A stretch of DNA of 64,000 nt from Cellulomonas sp. S1-8. Lineage in GTDB: Bacteria > Actinomycetota > Actinomycetes > Actinomycetales > Cellulomonadaceae. The notes beneath the pieces are model-generated. The model saw nothing but the letters and a program-made list of their open reading frames with translations, made no database searches and was not told the DNA's origin. Positions 47,189 to 55,629 of this stretch are shown here, in pieces. Both the position numbers and the translations under genes were made by a program. The stretch is from contig NZ_CP110806.1 of assembly GCF_026184235.1 (NCBI RefSeq), positions 3,844,001-3,908,000 of the forward strand, in the 5' to 3' direction. How positions within the stretch are numbered: the first letter of the stretch is position 1; every line of letters begins with the position of its first letter.

Positions 47189-47605
47189 TTCGTGCGCGAC
47201 GGCGACACGGTCGTCGTCCACTCGATGGACCGTCTCGCCCGCTATCTCGACGACCTGCGTCATCTGGTGCGGAACCGACCGCCAAGGGCGTGCGGGTCGA
47301 GTTCGTCAAGGAGCACCTGACGTTCACCGGCGAGGACTCCCCCCTGCCCAACCTGCTGCTGCCGGTCATGGGCGCGTTCGCCGAGTTCGAGCATGCCCTG
47401 ATCCTCGAGCGCCAGCGCGAGGGCATCGCCGCGGCCAAGCAGCGCGGTATGTACACCGGGCGTCGACCTGCCCTCACCCCCGAGCGCGCGCAGCAGTTGC
47501 GAGACCGCCGCCGCCGGCGAGCAGAAGTCCGCGCTCGCCAAGGAGTTCGGCATCAGCCGCGAGACGCTCTACAACTACCTGCGGTCGGCGTCCACGGCCG
47601 GCTGA
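47189..47605 (+). pseudogene. Serine recombinase (resolvase/invertase) remnant
   Basis: The reading frame must change twice to read it. FVRDGDTVVVHSMDRLARYLDDLRHLV starts at 47189. It continues after a 1-base loss near 47275 as AKGVRVEFVKEHLTFTGEDSPLPNLLLPVMGAFAEFEHALI. After another shift near 47500 it ends AAGEQKSALAKEFGISRETLYNYL. This is the Pin/Tn3-resolvase family with its C-terminal helix-turn-helix. The N terminus with the catalytic serine (YxRVS) is missing, so the gene is dead. Confidence 0.85.
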
Positions 47606-47669
47606 CTGCGACCCCGACGACACATCCGCTGGAGGTCCACTTCACACCGGCTCGAGCCGATGAGTGGGC

Positions 47670-48535
47670 ATGGAACAGCTGCAGGTGGTGCGCTGGCGCA
47701 CCACGGCAAGGACCGGTTGTACGTCAACCAGGCTGATGGTCAGCGTCTGGGCTGGCACGACCTCCTCGACGGCACCGACCATGCCGACGCCCCCGGACCA
47801 TCTCGCTGCCGTGCGGGCTGCGGCGGCCCGCTGGCGCGCCGAGCGCGTGCCAGCGACCCTGCGTGGTGACCAGAATGAGCAGCACAACGCCGTCGCACCC
47901 GGCTGGTCCGACCTGACGGGCCGGGCTCCTGGCCAGATGGCACTCGCGCAGGCGGACGCCGTGCGAGCGGCCGCACCCAAGCGAGGCTTCTGGGCACGAT
48001 ATTCGGACCTCCGCCCGAGGACCGAAGCTGGCGCGTCGGCGCCCGCGGTGAGCAGATCGTCGGCCAGGAGCTCGCCCGACTTGTAGCCAGCGACCCGCGC
48101 TGGACGTGCCTTCACGCCATACCCGTGGGCGTCGACGGCTCCGACATCGACCACGTCGTCATCGGCCCCGCCGGGGTCTTCACCCTGAACACCAAGCACC
48201 ACCCCGTCGGACGCATCTGGGTCGGTGCACGGACCGTCATGGTCAACGGCACCCGCGTGCCCTACCTACGCAACGCCCGCCACGAGGCCGACCGGGCCTC
48301 GCGGCTCCTGACCACTGCTGCCGGCTTCCCCGTCGACGTCCAGGGCGTCGTCGTCGTGGTCGCCTCGTCGCTGACCATCAAGGAGCACCCGGCCGACGTT
48401 GCCGTCATCGGGCGACGCCAGCTGCGCCGCTGGCTCGGCTACCAGCCCGAGCACCTGGCACCCGAGACGGCCGCCGCAGTGCACGACGTCGCTCGCCGCT
48501 CGACGACCTGGTCCCCGACCCGAGGCGGTAGGTAG
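47670..48535 (+). pseudogene. NERD-domain nuclease-related protein, frameshifted
   Basis: A typical actinobacterial NERD protein spread over two frames with about three switches. It starts MEQLQVVRWR at 47670, then reads HGKDRLYVNQADGQRLGWHDL. It continues DHLAAVRAAAARWRAERVP to PKRGFWARY, and finally GPPPEDRSWRVGARGEQIVGQELARL, SDIDHVVIGPAGVFTLNTKHH and on to the stop. The NERD core (Asp-His and Lys-His residues) is intact only in the last segment. NERD proteins are nuclease-related and are found among mobile and defence genes. Here it is inactive unless frames are restored. Confidence 0.82.
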
Positions 48536-48730
48536 ACGAGCGCAGCGGCCACGCCGCGCGCAGCAACCGGCCACGGGTTCCGGCCCCATCGGCCCGGGCG
48601 TGTCGCGTGGCCAGATCCATGTGGCCGCAGACGGCCGTTTACCGGCGGAACCGGCCGAGCGTTCGGCGTTGTCGACATCCGACAAGTTGCACTCGAGTTC
48701 GCCGGGAACCTTCGATCTGGCGAGCGCCAG
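48536..48730. other. Short gene-free interval at end of NLR gene
   Basis: No gene or strong terminator is recognised between the NERD remnant and the convergent stop of the NLR-like gene. Confidence 0.4.
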
Positions 48731-51670
48731 TCAGCCATTCAGCTCGGGCTTTGGCCTTTGCCTCTGAGCGTAGGCCAGGTTGCTGCGCGCGCTCAGGGTG
48801 TGGGGGTGGTCCGGGCCGAGCACCCGCTCCATGTCGGCCAGGTTCTGCTTGTACAGCGGCACCGCCCGCGCCAGATCCCCACCCGACGCGTACGCGCCGG
48901 CCAGGTTGTTGCGCGAGATCAGGGTGTCGGGGTGGTCCGGCCCGAGCACCCGCTCCATGTCGGCCAGGTTCTGCTTGTACAGCGGCACCGCCCGCGCCAG
49001 ATCCCCACCCGACGCGTACGCGCCGGCCAGGTTGTTGCGCGACGTCAGAGTGTCGGGGTGGTCCGGGCCGAGCACCCGCTGCCGGTCGGCCAGGTTCTGC
49101 TCGAACAGACGCACCGCCCGCACCAGATTCCCACCCGCCCTGTACGCGTAGGCCAAGTTGTTGCGCGCGTGCAGGGTGTGGGGGTGGTCCGGGCCGAGCA
49201 CCCGCTCCACGTCGGCCAGGTTCTGCTTGGACAGGCGCACCGCCCGCGCCAGATCCCCACCCGACGTGTACGCCCCGGCCAGGTTGTTGCACGACATCAG
49301 GGTGTCGGGATGGTCCGGGCCGAGCACCCGCTCCATGTCGGCCAGGTTCTGCTCGTACAGCGGCACCGCCCGCGCCAGATCCCCACCCGACTCGTACGCG
49401 TGGGCCAGGTTGTTGCGCGAGATCAGGGTGTCGGGGTGGTCCGGGCCGAGCACCCGCTGCCGGTCGGCCAGGTTCTGCTCGAACAGGCGCACCGCCCGCG
49501 CCAGATCCCCACCCGACTCGTACGCGCCGCCCAGCTTGTTGCGCGAGATCAGGGTGTCGGGGTGGTCCGGGCCGAGCACCCGCTCCATGTCGGCCAGGTT
49601 CTGCTCGAACAGGCGCACCGCCCGCGCCAGATCCCCACCCGACTCGTACGCCCCGGCCAGGTTGTTGCACGACATCAGGGTGTCGGGGTGGTCCGGGCCG
49701 AGCACCCGCCGCCGGTCGGCCAGGTTCTGCTCGAACAGACGCACCGCCCGCGCCAGATCCCCACCCAGTTCGTACGCGCCGGCCAGGTTGTTGCGCGACC
49801 TCAGGGTGTCGAGGTCGTCCGGGCCGAGCACCCGCTCCATGTCGGCCAGGTTCTGCTCGTACAGCGACACCGCCCGCGCCAGATCCCCACCCGACGCGTA
49901 CGCGCAGGCCAGGTTGTTGCACAACATCAGAGTGTCGGGATGGTCCGGGCCGAGCACCCGCTCCATGTCGGCCAGGTTCTGCTCGTACAGCGGCACCGCC
50001 CGCGCCAGATCCCCACCCGACTCGTACGCGTGGGCCAGGTTGTTGCGCGACGTCAGGGTGTCGGGGTGGTCCGGGCCGAGCACCCGCTGCCGGTCGGCCA
50101 AGCTCTGCTCGTACAGCGGCACCGCCCGCGCCAGATCCCCACCCGACTCGTACGCGCCGGCCAGGTTGTTGCACGAGCTCAGGGTGTCGGGGTGGTCCGA
50201 GCCAAGGCGTGCCTCGACAAGGCGGGCGAGTGATGTCCAGTAGGCGATCGCTGCGTGGACGAGCCCAACGTCGCCCATGGAAAGTCCACAACGGAACAGG
50301 GCGAGGTGTGCGCCGTCGGTCGCGGTGAGCAGTGCGTCCGGGCTGAGCGCGAGCAGGGTGCGGGAGTTTGCTCGCAGTGACTCCGCCATCGCGGTGTCCT
50401 TCTCGATCGCCGGCCACGCTTCGAGCAGCCCATCGGCGGCCGTGCGGGTCACCGCGGCGATGGTTGTCGGTGCGGGGAGGTCGGCGAGGATCGCGCGGCC
50501 GGTCAGGTTGTGCATGCGCACCGCCATCGGGTCCGACGGTGCTGGTCGGTGGTCGAGCAGGGACAGCCGGTGCAGCGCACGCAACGCTGCCCGTGCGTCC
50601 TCGGCGGACACCTCCTCGCGCCCGGTGCTGGCCGCCAGGAGCTCACAGGCGGCCCGCCCGGTGAGCACTCCTTCCGGGATACCGGACGGGTTCAGGCCAG
50701 CGACCAGGCACCCCATCGGTGCCGCCAGCCCGGCGGGTCTGATCTGGTCGGCGGCGTCCATCGCCAGGCGCCAGGTGCTCGCCACCGTCCTGGCGTACCC
50801 GTCCGCGTCGGCGTCCTGCGGGAACACCTCGTCGAGCCCTCGTAGCCGGTCGGCGAGCCGCCGGCGGTAGGCCGCGGTACTGATCGCGTCGTTGATCATC
50901 ACCGCCGCGGCCTGTGCCAGGGCCAGCGGCAAGTTCCCCAGGTCCGCGGCCAGCTCGTTGACCTCCACGAGCGCGTCCGGCGGCAGGTCATCATACGACG
51001 GACCCAAGCGCTCGGTCAGGTAGGTTCGGGCCTCCTGGTCGGAGTAGACCCCGACCGGAACGACCGTGCGACCCCCACCAGACAGCGAAGCGTCACGCCG
51101 CCGGGTCGTGACCAGGACCCGCCCTTGCCCCTCAGGCCACAGCCCGGTGAGATCAGCGGGATCCTGCAAGTCGTCCAGCACCACCAGCCACGACCGGTCA
51201 GCTCCTGCCAGGAACCCTAGAAACGCTTCCGCGCGCGCCTCGGCCGCTTCCTCACGGTCGGCCAGATCCAGGCGCACGGCCGCCTCCGCGTATGCGTCCA
51301 GCACCGCCGCCCGGGTGCCGGCCAGTACCCACACACGCAGGTCGGCGTCGCAGTGGTGAAACTGACCCGCAGCGATCTGTGTCTTGCCCACCCCACCACC
51401 GCCGGCGACCACCTGCCGCAGCACCACCGTCCCGGCGGCCGCGTCCAGCACGTCCAGGACCGCGGTGCGCTCCTGGTACGCCGAGGCCAGCCCTGGCGCA
51501 CGCCCCACGACCACCGGCCAGTTCACCGCCCGACGGGGCATCACCTGGTGGAGATGCTCGATGTTCTGGTGCTCGACGTGGGTGTTGTCACCGATGACGC
51601 CTACTCTCGCCCCAGCACCGACGTCGACGTACTTCCCGCCCTGTGCGTCGGTCCCATCTCTTACTGGCAT
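48731..51670 (-). CDS. NB-ARC/TPR NLR-like protein with N-terminal amyloid-like motif
   Basis: 979 residues from ATG 51670, with GGAG nine bases upstream; the open frame extends further but without a start signal. Residues 20-37 hold VGVIGDNTHV and a following HQNI, matching the C terminus of the adjacent upstream gene's product. The NB-ARC NTPase has Walker A GGGGVGKT (90-97), Walker B WLVVLDDLQD (161-170), LVTTRRRD (186-193) and the GxP motif LGNLPLAL (244-251). A winged-helix/ARM region follows. From residue 490, eleven near-identical 42-residue kinesin-light-chain-type TPRs and a partial twelfth form the sensor. By analogy with STAND immune receptors, it senses a trigger, oligomerises and seeds its effector. 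Confidence 0.9.
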   Translation of the reverse strand: MPVRDGTDAQGGKYVDVGAGARVGVIGDNTHVEHQNIEHLHQVMPRRAVNWPVVVGRAPGLASAYQERTAVLDVLDAAAGTVVLRQVVAGGGGVGKTQIAAGQFHHCDADLRVWVLAGTRAAVLDAYAEAAVRLDLADREEAAEARAEAFLGFLAGADRSWLVVLDDLQDPADLTGLWPEGQGRVLVTTRRRDASLSGGGRTVVPVGVYSDQEARTYLTERLGPSYDDLPPDALVEVNELAADLGNLPLALAQAAAVMINDAISTAAYRRRLADRLRGLDEVFPQDADADGYARTVASTWRLAMDAADQIRPAGLAAPMGCLVAGLNPSGIPEGVLTGRAACELLAASTGREEVSAEDARAALRALHRLSLLDHRPAPSDPMAVRMHNLTGRAILADLPAPTTIAAVTRTAADGLLEAWPAIEKDTAMAESLRANSRTLLALSPDALLTATDGAHLALFRCGLSMGDVGLVHAAIAYWTSLARLVEARLGSDHPDTLSSCNNLAGAYESGGDLARAVPLYEQSLADRQRVLGPDHPDTLTSRNNLAHAYESGGDLARAVPLYEQNLADMERVLGPDHPDTLMLCNNLACAYASGGDLARAVSLYEQNLADMERVLGPDDLDTLRSRNNLAGAYELGGDLARAVRLFEQNLADRRRVLGPDHPDTLMSCNNLAGAYESGGDLARAVRLFEQNLADMERVLGPDHPDTLISRNKLGGAYESGGDLARAVRLFEQNLADRQRVLGPDHPDTLISRNNLAHAYESGGDLARAVPLYEQNLADMERVLGPDHPDTLMSCNNLAGAYTSGGDLARAVRLSKQNLADVERVLGPDHPHTLHARNNLAYAYRAGGNLVRAVRLFEQNLADRQRVLGPDHPDTLTSRNNLAGAYASGGDLARAVPLYKQNLADMERVLGPDHPDTLISRNNLAGAYASGGDLARAVPLYKQNLADMERVLGPDHPHTLSARSNLAYAQRQRPKPELNG
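48734..50203 (-). repeat. 126-bp tandem repeats encoding TPR array
   Basis: Eleven full units of 126 bp plus a 3' partial unit. Each encodes a 42-residue TPR of the type HPDTLxSRNNLAxAYESGGDLARAV. Units are near-identical in DNA and differ at a few codons, for example RLFEQ versus PLYEQ and DMERV versus DRQRV. This indicates recent duplication or gene conversion. Confidence 0.95.
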
Positions 51671-51704
51671 TGCTAGGCTCCGTTCAGCTGCGAGGACGCC
51701 ACTT

Positions 51705-52082
51705 CTAGAAGTTCTGAGTGCCGACGTGAGCGTCGTCACCGACGATGCCGACCTTGCCGCCGTCCGAGACCCGCACGCTGTACTTCGTGGCAACCCCAGC
51801 GGCCTGCGCCTGATCGAGCACCTTCCGCGCGGCCGCGAGAACCTCCTCGTCCGTCGTCGCGCCGGTCGCGCCCAGCTCCTCGGCCAGCGGCTCCTGGTAC
51901 GTGGCGGGGTCGTCCTCGAACCTCCGTAAGGTCTCCTGCGCCTTCTCGTCACCCCCGAACCGCCGCACTATCAACTGCCGCAGCCCGGCGTACGCATCCC
52001 TCAACGCCGACGTCGCCACATCCCCAGCCCCACTCGCTAGACCCGCCACCAGCGCCGCAACCACCAACTCCACCGCGACCAC
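51705..52082 (-). CDS. Bell-like helical effector with C-terminal amyloid-like motif
   Basis: 125 residues from GTG 52082, preferred because GGAGGA stands six bases upstream; ATG 52112 would add ten residues and has no ribosome site. An N-terminal hydrophobic Gly/Ala/Val helix (VELVVAALVAGLASGAGDVA) is followed by helices with LRDAYAGLRQLIVRRFG and later DEEVLAAARKVLDQA, the pattern described for bacterial Bell domains (analogues of fungal HeLo/HELL). The last 18 residues (KVGIVGDDAHVGTQNF at the end) match the NLR motif. The gene ends 34 bases before the NLR start. Predicted role: membrane-damaging effector triggered by amyloid templating. Family assignment is by pattern only. Confidence 0.78.
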   Translation of the reverse strand: MVAVELVVAALVAGLASGAGDVATSALRDAYAGLRQLIVRRFGGDEKAQETLRRFEDDPATYQEPLAEELGATGATTDEEVLAAARKVLDQAQAAGVATKYSVRVSDGGKVGIVGDDAHVGTQNF

Positions 52083-52531
52083 CCCCACTCCTCCTCGACG
52101 AGCCAGCCTCATCGACTCTTATGCAGAGCACATCGCGACGACCCACGTACACACAAGCCCCCACCTCGTGTCGACCTTGACGGACCCGGTGAGCCGTGTA
52201 GCTCTCCAGGTCGCCCGTACGATCGGGGGCGCGCAGAAGTAGGAGGCCGTGGGCGACCGAAACCCGTGGCCCCGCGCAGCGGCGGCAGAAACCTTCCGAA
52301 CGACGGCGCACCAGTAGCGCACCTCCCGACGGAAGGTGGCCTAGATAGCGGCCGTTTGAGTGCACGTCTCGTGCCGCGCACTGGTGGTGCGACGCTCGAC
52401 CGCACGCGTCGGTGATCGTCCGGGCGAGCGCTTCGCGCTGCCGTGGCCTCGACGGTTGAGGGCTCGTGGGGTCGGTCTTCACCCACAGCGCCTCGCTGCA
52501 CTCCCGACTTGCGCGCTGCTACGTTACGGGC
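52083..52531. other. Divergent control region
   Basis: Between the Bell-like gene and the rightward gene at 52532. I see no further gene. The sequence is slightly lower in GC than its surroundings, and no convincing operator stands out. Confidence 0.4.
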
Positions 52532-53731
52532 ATGGCCGCCGAGGGAGTCGATGCCCGGCCTGCCGACGAAAGAGGTTACGTCTACGTGCGGCTCACGGGT
52601 GAGCGGTTCGAGGCGGAGGGCATGCCGGCTGACGCCGCGGTCGAGTTGAAGTCACTGGCGGAACTTCTCTTCCAACTGGCCCGTCAGACTTGGCTCGACG
52701 AGCATCCGGGCCGCCAGCGTGTGCCGCCGGCCTTCGATGATCTGTTCGACCTACGGCTCGTCTCGATCGGTGAAGGCAGCGCCGTCCCGCAGCTGGTCCT
52801 CCACGTCCCGGCGGGCTTCGACCCCATGGATGACGGGGACGACATGCTTCCCGCGATGCACCGCGCACCGGCGATGTTGGTGAAGGCGCTGGAGACGGCT
52901 CGCGACGACTTCACCGTGCCGGCGACCTTCCCCAGTAGAGAGGTTGGACGCCTCGCGCGAATCGGGAAGTCGCTCGGCGAGAACGAGAGCATCCACATCG
53001 GCGTCCCGCGACCCGATGCCGAGGCAGCCCCAGCTCCATCGCCGATCGAGGTCACGTCAGAGGTGCGTGAGACGCTGGCGCTCATCGACATGGCGTTCAG
53101 GGCCGATCCCGAGCCCGAGCCCACCGTGCTGGAGGGTGTCGTCACGGAGTTCGACAGTGGAGAGCAGTCGTTCCATCTCCGCGTCATCGGCAGGCCCGGC
53201 CTGACCCGTTGTCAACTCGTCGCCGGGGACACCACTCTGGCAAGGGCGGTCATTGACGTTCTCGCGGAGGACGGCGTCACCGCCCCCGATGTGCGCGTAC
53301 AGGGCTGGGCTGTCGCCGTCGGCTCTGGGCGCGTCAAGGTCCTTCACCAAGTGACAGACGTTGAGGTAGTCCGCACGACCGAGGAAAAAGCACTCATGAC
53401 GCGACTCGACGAGCTGACGGCTCTCACCGATGGCTGGTGGGGCCCGAGCAGTCGCGCCGTCGTGCCCGGCGTCGCCGAGGCGACACGAGGCGTCCTCCCG
53501 GGACTGGCACGTCTCAGCACTCCTCCGCTGATCGTTCCTCAGCCCGACGGCTCTGTCGTCATCGAGAGCGAGGTCGCTGGAAGCCACTTGACCGCAGCCA
53601 TCGAGGAGGACGGCACAGCGATGTTCCTCTGCGTGGACGACCCCGCCGCCGATCAGCCGGACGAGCTCGTAGCAGCGTTCAACGCAGAAGCGCTCGTGCG
53701 CTTCCTCGAGCAGGGGGTCATCGATGCCTAA
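52532..53731 (+). CDS. Protein of unknown function, about 400 residues
   Basis: 399 residues from ATG 52532 (MAAEGVDARPADERGYVYVRL); an upstream in-frame start at 52466 is less likely because the added residues are not coding-like. There is no signal peptide or membrane segment. A mixed alpha/beta N-terminal part (ELKSLAELLFQLARQTWLDEHPGRQRV) is followed by strand-rich segments such as VTEFDSGEQSFHLRVIGRPG and VQGWAVAVGSGRVKVLHQV, which resemble small beta-barrels. I do not recognise the family. Codon use is a little less GC-rich than in core genes. It overlaps the next gene by 8 bases, so the two are co-translated. Confidence 0.75.
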   Translation: MAAEGVDARPADERGYVYVRLTGERFEAEGMPADAAVELKSLAELLFQLARQTWLDEHPGRQRVPPAFDDLFDLRLVSIGEGSAVPQLVLHVPAGFDPMDDGDDMLPAMHRAPAMLVKALETARDDFTVPATFPSREVGRLARIGKSLGENESIHIGVPRPDAEAAPAPSPIEVTSEVRETLALIDMAFRADPEPEPTVLEGVVTEFDSGEQSFHLRVIGRPGLTRCQLVAGDTTLARAVIDVLAEDGVTAPDVRVQGWAVAVGSGRVKVLHQVTDVEVVRTTEEKALMTRLDELTALTDGWWGPSSRAVVPGVAEATRGVLPGLARLSTPPLIVPQPDGSVVIESEVAGSHLTAAIEEDGTAMFLCVDDPAADQPDELVAAFNAEALVRFLEQGVIDA

Positions 53732-54143
53732 CCCCACCGGCCCTGTCATCAGCAACACCGACGAAGTGCTGCGGCGCAACGTGCCGAGGGTTCTGTTCGA
53801 CGCCTCAGGCGTCCTGTCCAAGACGGCCTTCATGCCCTCATCCCACGACGGCATGATGTCCACTCTCCGGGCAGCAGTGCCCCCGGAAGAGGCCGCCGCT
53901 CGCTGGGAAGGCACGTCCGACCTCGCTGGGACGTGGCCGGTGCTGGTCGGAGACGCGGACGCGAACGGACTGCCGTGCTACGACGACGGGGGTCACCCCT
54001 GCGGCTGCGGCTGTGGGGAGGCGTACCCGCCTGACCACGCCAGCACCGACCACCGCAACCTTGGCAGCCGCGGCGCACAGCTCCGAGCGGCTCGAGCACT
54101 CCGTGACATCGCGACGACTGCGGGCCCGCTCCACGTCATTTGA
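53724..54143 (+). CDS. Protein of unknown function coupled to the preceding gene
   Basis: 139 residues from ATG 53724, starting inside the last codons of the upstream gene. The N terminus NTDEVLRRNVPRVLFDASGVLSKTAF hints at a short alpha/beta domain with an acidic residue after a strand, but no PIN or other nuclease motif is complete. A cysteine cluster GHPCGCGCGEAYPPDH in the C-terminal half could bind a metal. Function unknown; acts presumably with the 399-residue protein. Confidence 0.7.
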   Translation: MPNPTGPVISNTDEVLRRNVPRVLFDASGVLSKTAFMPSSHDGMMSTLRAAVPPEEAAARWEGTSDLAGTWPVLVGDADANGLPCYDDGGHPCGCGCGEAYPPDHASTDHRNLGSRGAQLRAARALRDIATTAGPLHVI

Positions 54144-54200
54144 CCACTTCCGCAGGTCGAGATGCCGTCCCCGCCGGGCGCGCCACTGCTGCGCCTACGG

Positions 54201-54236
54201 CCATGCCCCCCGCACCTGTACGTGCGGGGGGCATGG
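54201..54236. terminator. Strong terminator between converging genes
   Basis: CCATGCCCCCCGCAC pairs perfectly with GTGCGGGGGGCATGG around a 6-base loop (15-bp stem). It serves the leftward tiny gene at 54251 and the rightward gene ending at 54143. Confidence 0.9.
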
Positions 54237-54250
54237 CGTCGGAGGGCTCA

Positions 54251-54361
54251 TCAGCCCTTGCCGAGGGTGGAGCCGGCCTTGCTCTTGGCGGACTTGCTCG
54301 AACCGTTGGATGCGAGCTTGCTGCCAGCCTTGGACAGCGCTGACTTCGACGGCTTGCCCAT
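54251..54361 (-). CDS. 36-residue Lys/Ser/Ala-rich basic peptide
   Basis: ATG 54361 to TGA 54251. The ribosome site AGGAGGTGATC, seven bases before the ATG region, is a near-perfect anti-16S match, far stronger than usual here. The peptide (MGKPSKSALSKAGSKLASNG and a further 16 residues of the same kind) has no hydrophobic segment and is highly basic, so it may bind nucleic acid. Terminator directly downstream. No family is known to me. Confidence 0.65.
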   Translation of the reverse strand: MGKPSKSALSKAGSKLASNGSSKSAKSKAGSTLGKG

Positions 54362-54440
54362 GTCGATCACCTCCTGCCGTGGGTTTCGAGACCGAAGCGT
54401 CCCAGCGAGCTCTAGACAGGCTGGGAACGAACCACACCAA

Positions 54441-54465
54441 GGCGCCGAGCATGCAGCTCGGCGCC
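54441..54465 (-). terminator. Terminator after 30-residue peptide gene
   Basis: GGCGCCGAGC and GCTCGGCGCC form a perfect 10-bp stem around ATGCA, 9 bases beyond the stop at 54474. Confidence 0.85.
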
Positions 54466-54473
54466 TGACCGCG

Positions 54474-54566
54474 TCAGCCGCGGCGGGTCGTGGTCGTGGT
54501 CGTCGTCGTGATCTTGATGCGGATCGGTCCGCGCTGGACCGTCCGCGTGCTGCGGCGAGTACTCAT
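54474..54566 (-). CDS. 30-residue Arg/Thr-rich basic peptide
   Basis: ATG 54566 to TGA 54474, with AGGAGGGAG at good spacing upstream. The peptide starts MSTRRSTRTVQRGPIRIKI and continues with a run of eight Thr and a final Arg-Arg-Gly. It is separated from the neighbouring tiny gene by its own terminator. A weak promoter candidate, TTGGAG-16-TAGCAG on this strand (54668 to 54641), lies upstream. Function unknown. Confidence 0.55.
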   Translation of the reverse strand: MSTRRSTRTVQRGPIRIKITTTTTTTTRRG

Positions 54567-55629
54567 GCCGGCTCCCTCCTCTCGTGGGCGTCGACACCAA
54601 CGTCCATGAGGAGGGGTGCCCTAGAGGGCCCTGACGACTCCTGCTAGCCTCGAGTTTCCGCTCTCCAACGGAACCCGACGCCCTGACATCGATGCGCAAG
54701 CCCCGATGGCGGGGCGTCGCTATTTGCAGAATACATGGACCTGGGCGCTCGTCAAGTTGCTGCTGTGTGTTGTTTACAAGTCGTCCCGCCACCGAGTCGA
54801 GTCCGTGGTTCGCAATGGCCCGTCATGCAGCCGTGCGTAGCACACGGCACCGACACTCCCCCTTTCGCCCACACGCTGAGCGCACGAGTCCTCTAGTGCG
54901 ACGGTCGCAAGGGGTGGGGTTGTACGCACTGGTCACCTACCACATATAGGGGTTGGGTGGGGGCAGGATGGGTCGGGGGCCCCGCGTCCACAGCCGTGTT
55001 AACAGCTTCCACGCTCAGCACGTGGGTGTGTGCACAGTTCTGTGCACACAACACGGCGAGTTATGCACCACTGCGTCCACAGGAGATCTTGCGCGCGCGC
55101 AACGGCTTGCGCTTCACGCAATAACCTGTTTAGGAACCGCAGTACCCGTCTTTCGTCCACCTGGGCGACGAGGCCGCCGCCTCGAGCCCGGTCGTGACTG
55201 AGCGGAGGTCCTCATCGGGCGATGGTCAGTCGCCCCAGTCCGCGGCCGCAGGGCGCACGGACGCTGGCTGACGCCGCGGGCGCGGGGGGTCTCACAGCCA
55301 TAGCGCGCTGTCGGCGGAGCACGGCTGCTGCGCGAGGCGCCCGGGGGCGTCCGCGATGTCGGACCCGGGGTCCCTCGGCGACGGCCCGCCGCAACACGTC
55401 GTCGGGCTCGGGCGGCAGCAGCCTGGGCTGGCCGATGGGGCGGCCTGCTGGCGTGCGCGCGCCATGCCAGCGCGGCTGAACTCGCCGCGTCGGGCCCGGT
55501 CGTAGCCGCCCAGCGAGCGAAGACCGCGACGACGCCGTCGCGGCCCTCACCGGTGGCGTCGATGGTGCCGCCTACAGGGCTGATGCACGAGTAGGCGTAA
55601 CTCGCCCGTGGCGCCGCAGGCGCCGCTGG
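54567..55629. other. Long lower-GC interval without recognised genes
   Basis: About 1 kb with visibly more A/T (for example GTTGTTTACAAGTCG, CATATAGG). It contains GTGCACA-rich inverted repeats, TTATGCACC and GTCCACAG words, and TTGCGCGCGCGCAA at 55089-55102. None of the open frames looks like a gene. The composition and repeats would suit a former replicon or integration remnant. Confidence 0.5.
55027..55050. repeat. 24-bp perfect palindrome
   Basis: TGTGTGCACAG, a 2-base centre, then CTGTGCACACA. Perfect 11-bp arms within the lower-GC interval, 20 bases from TTATGCACC. Candidate binding site of a dimeric replication, partition or recombination protein. Confidence 0.7.

Noticed and set aside
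48734..50203. Possible CRISPR array or satellite because of regular repetition
   Set aside because: The 126-bp units are in frame, encode TPRs throughout, and have no unique spacers.
54692..54949. 85-codon plus-strand frame in the lower-GC interval
   Set aside because: No ribosome site, odd composition rich in Arg/Ser/His, and overlap with the promoter region of the tiny peptide gene.
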